Part shown: positions 62,381 through 64,000 of the stretch, piece by piece | How the letters are laid out: each line of letters starts with the position of its first letter | Position numbering within the stretch: the stretch's first letter is position 1 | Source of the DNA: Sutterella faecalis | GTDB lineage: Bacteria; Pseudomonadota; Gammaproteobacteria; Burkholderiales; Burkholderiaceae_F | Length of the DNA stretch: 64,000 nucleotides | Direction of reading: 5' to 3' | Assembly (NCBI RefSeq): GCF_006337085.1 | Contig: NZ_CP040882.1 | Location: 310,001-374,000 of the forward strand | Program-made: the position numbers and the translations under genes | The notes under the pieces: model-generated | Databases searched by the model: none | What the model was told of the DNA's origin: nothing | What the model saw: the letters and a program-made list of their open reading frames with translations, nothing else

Positions 62381-63049
62381 ATGTCTCAAGACGTCATCAG
62401 TCTCATAATCGATTCCTTCTGGAAGATTCTGCTGCCCGGCCTAACGGTGACGATTCCGCTCACGGCCGTGAGCTTCGCGCTCGCGATGGTGATTTCCATT
62501 GCCGTGGCGCTGATCCAGTACCGCGGCATTCCGGTGCTGACGCCCATCACGCGCTTCTACATCTGGGTCATCCGCGGCACGCCCTTGCTCGTGCAGCTTT
62601 TCGTCGTCTTCTACGGTCTCCCGCACGCGGGGATTCTCATCAACCCCTGGACGGCCGCGATCATCGTCTTTTCGATCAACGAGGGGGCGTACTGTGCGGA
62701 AACCATTCGCGCCGCGCTCGAAAGCGTCCCGGCGGGCCAGCTCGAAGCCGGCCTCTCAACGGGCATGTCGTGGCTTCAGGTCGTGCGGCGCATCATTCTG
62801 CCTCAGGCCATGCGGACGGCCTTCCCGACGCTCGGGAATTCCCTCATTGCCATGGTGAAGGATACGAGCCTTGCGGCCAACATCACCGTGACGGAAATGT
62901 TCATGACGACGCAGCGCATTGTTGCGCGCACCTATGAGCCGCTTGTCCTCTACATTGAAGTGGGCCTCATTTATCTTCTTTTCTGCACCGTTCTCACGCG
63001 CATTCAGCGTGCGGGCGAAGAAAAGCTCCGCTTCTACGGCCGCCGCTGA
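62381..63049 (+). CDS. Polar amino-acid ABC importer permease (TcyL/YecS-like)
   Basis: A 222-residue inner-membrane permease with five helices. The EAA motif EAGLSTGMSWLQVVRRIILPQAMR contacts the ATPase; the N-terminal part has LLPGLTVTIPLTAVSFAL as in the HisM/GlnP family. It resembles cystine permease TcyL. It is followed after 20 bases by the ATPase and then the binding protein, so all three form one operon. Confidence 0.85.
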   Translation: MSQDVISLIIDSFWKILLPGLTVTIPLTAVSFALAMVISIAVALIQYRGIPVLTPITRFYIWVIRGTPLLVQLFVVFYGLPHAGILINPWTAAIIVFSINEGAYCAETIRAALESVPAGQLEAGLSTGMSWLQVVRRIILPQAMRTAFPTLGNSLIAMVKDTSLAANITVTEMFMTTQRIVARTYEPLVLYIEVGLIYLLFCTVLTRIQRAGEEKLRFYGRR

Positions 63050-63069
63050 TCGGGGGGAGGTGAAGGAAA

Positions 63070-63825
63070 ATGGCTGAAATCTTCTATCGGATCGAAAATC
63101 TCAGGAAAACGTTCGGCGAAGCGGAAGTGCTGAAGAGCGTCAGCTTTCAATTGAGCGAACGCGATGTCTTTGCGCTCATCGGCCCGAGCGGGGCAGGGAA
63201 GACGACGCTTTTGCGGGCGATCGACTTTCTCGACCGCCCCGACGGCGGCGTCATGACCTTCAAGGGGCAGCGGATCGAGCTTGCTCACGCAAAGCCTCAC
63301 GAGATCCGGGAATACCGGAAGCGCACGTCCTTCGTCTTTCAGAACTTCAATCTGTTTCTCAATAAAACGGCGCTCGAAAACGTCACCGAAGGCCTCATCA
63401 TGGCGCACGGCGTCCCGAAGCGCGAGGCCGAGGCCCGCGGCATGGCGCTCCTCGAAAAAGTCGGCATGAAGGACCACGCCGGGAAGTACCCGAGCGAACT
63501 TTCGGGCGGCCAGCAGCAGCGCGTTGCCATTGCCCGGGCGCTCGCGCCCGATCCGGATCTCATTCTGCTCGACGAACCCACTTCAGCGCTCGACCCCGAA
63601 CGCATTAAGGAAATTGAGGGACTTCTCAAGCTTCTCGCGGGCGAAGGCCGCACGATGATCATCGTGACGCACGACCTTGCCTTTGCAAGGAAGGTTTCGA
63701 CCCGCACGGCGCTCCTCGAGGGAGGCGTCATTGTTGAGGAAGCCCCGACGGAAATCTTTTTTACTGCTCCGAAGGAGCCGAGGACGGAAGCGTTTCTCCG
63801 CGGCTTCGGACGCGATCATTTATAA
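63070..63825 (+). CDS. Polar amino-acid ABC importer ATPase (TcyN/YecC-like)
   Basis: A 251-residue ABC ATPase: Walker A GPSGAGKTTLL, Q-loop FVFQNFNLF, signature LSGGQQQRVAIA, Walker B LILLDEPTSALDP and switch His VTHDLAFA. RBS GGGAGG lies before the ATG. It is of the GlnQ/HisP family and closest in appearance to TcyN. Confidence 0.9.
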   Translation: MAEIFYRIENLRKTFGEAEVLKSVSFQLSERDVFALIGPSGAGKTTLLRAIDFLDRPDGGVMTFKGQRIELAHAKPHEIREYRKRTSFVFQNFNLFLNKTALENVTEGLIMAHGVPKREAEARGMALLEKVGMKDHAGKYPSELSGGQQQRVAIARALAPDPDLILLDEPTSALDPERIKEIEGLLKLLAGEGRTMIIVTHDLAFARKVSTRTALLEGGVIVEEAPTEIFFTAPKEPRTEAFLRGFGRDHL

Positions 63826-63837
63826 GGACCATAGACC

Positions 63838-64000
63838 ATGTCGACCACATTCATGAGCAAAACATCCCGGCGCGCCGTCATCGCCGCCGCCTTTGCGGCG
63901 GGCGCGCTTATTCTCTCGGGCTGCGGCGAAAAGACGGAGAACGCCGCTTCTCAGCCTTCGAACGCCGCGCCTGCCGCTGCTTCATCATCCGTAGCGAAGG
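63838..64000 (+). CDS. ABC importer solute-binding lipoprotein, 3' end outside window
   Basis: Only the first 54 codons are present. Basic n-region (MSKTSRRAV), hydrophobic core (IAAAFAAGALI) and lipobox LSGC identify a lipoprotein signal, followed by an Ala/Ser-rich linker. An in-frame ATG at 63853 is also possible. Position as the last gene of the importer operon indicates the substrate-binding protein; the ligand is unknown. Confidence 0.75.
   Translation, partial: MSTTFMSKTSRRAVIAAAFAAGALILSGCGEKTENAASQPSNAAPAAASSSVAK

Noticed and set aside
1..64000. tRNA, rRNA and CRISPR arrays
   Set aside because: Intergenic regions were scanned by eye; no cloverleaf-like sequence, rRNA or spaced direct repeats were recognised. 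A weak tRNA match could be missed without a covariance search.

Overview
The window looks like the chromosome of an anaerobic, gut-type betaproteobacterium of the Sutterella/Parasutterella kind (Sutterellaceae, Burkholderiales). This is inferred from GC-rich coding DNA together with a Tat-exported aryl-sulfate sulfotransferase, a DmsA/DmsB-type molybdoenzyme, an anaerobic ribonucleotide reductase, a formate/nitrite-type channel and autotransporters, one with an extended signal peptide. No rRNA, tRNA or CRISPR array was found.

Layout. 1-5712: a remnant of an integrative conjugative element (VWA protein cut by the window edge, a frame-broken relaxase-like gene, a TraD coupling ATPase with an altered P-loop, a TIGR03747-like membrane protein). 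5800-15000: housekeeping and accessory metabolism (MetE-like protein, HAD phosphatase, AssT sulfotransferase, LysR regulator, AlaA aminotransferase). An IS110-family element sits between assT and the LysR gene. 14880-20660: a YbhG/F/S/R-type drug exporter operon ending in its own TetR gene, with a near-perfect operator palindrome in front. 20000-23650: the TetR plus aldo/keto reductase module is tandemly duplicated; the second TetR is broken and the second reductase has lost its catalytic Tyr.

24224-27451 and 35382-41869: two autotransporters with related beta-barrels. The first has an AT-rich passenger joined to a GC-rich barrel. The second is a very large adhesin-like protein whose extended signal peptide is separated from the rest by a G8 tract, one base out of frame, which looks like a phase-variable gene in the OFF state. 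Between them lie nrdDG, with NrdR-box and DnaA-box-like sites upstream, and a SNF2 helicase. 42366-50065: a tandem AAA+ ATPase, then a dmsAB-type operon whose dmsA is split by a 2,146-bp IS1634-like element with a 5-bp target duplication; removing the element restores the frame exactly. 50170-64000: AEC transporter, an AAA ATPase with eroded nucleotide-binding motifs, HtpG, an orphan Phd-like antitoxin, a cupin, two nearly identical DUF362 proteins (one cytoplasmic, one with an export signal) around a formate/nitrite channel, a frameshifted AAA/PD-(D/E)XK protein, a DUF805 protein and a cystine-type ABC importer whose binding protein runs off the window end.

The strongest candidates for something new are the G8-switched autotransporter (35382-41869), the IS110 element with its noncoding 5' end, long flanking inverted repeats and a short sequence shared between the putative RNA region and the flanks, and the DUF362/channel/DUF362 cluster.
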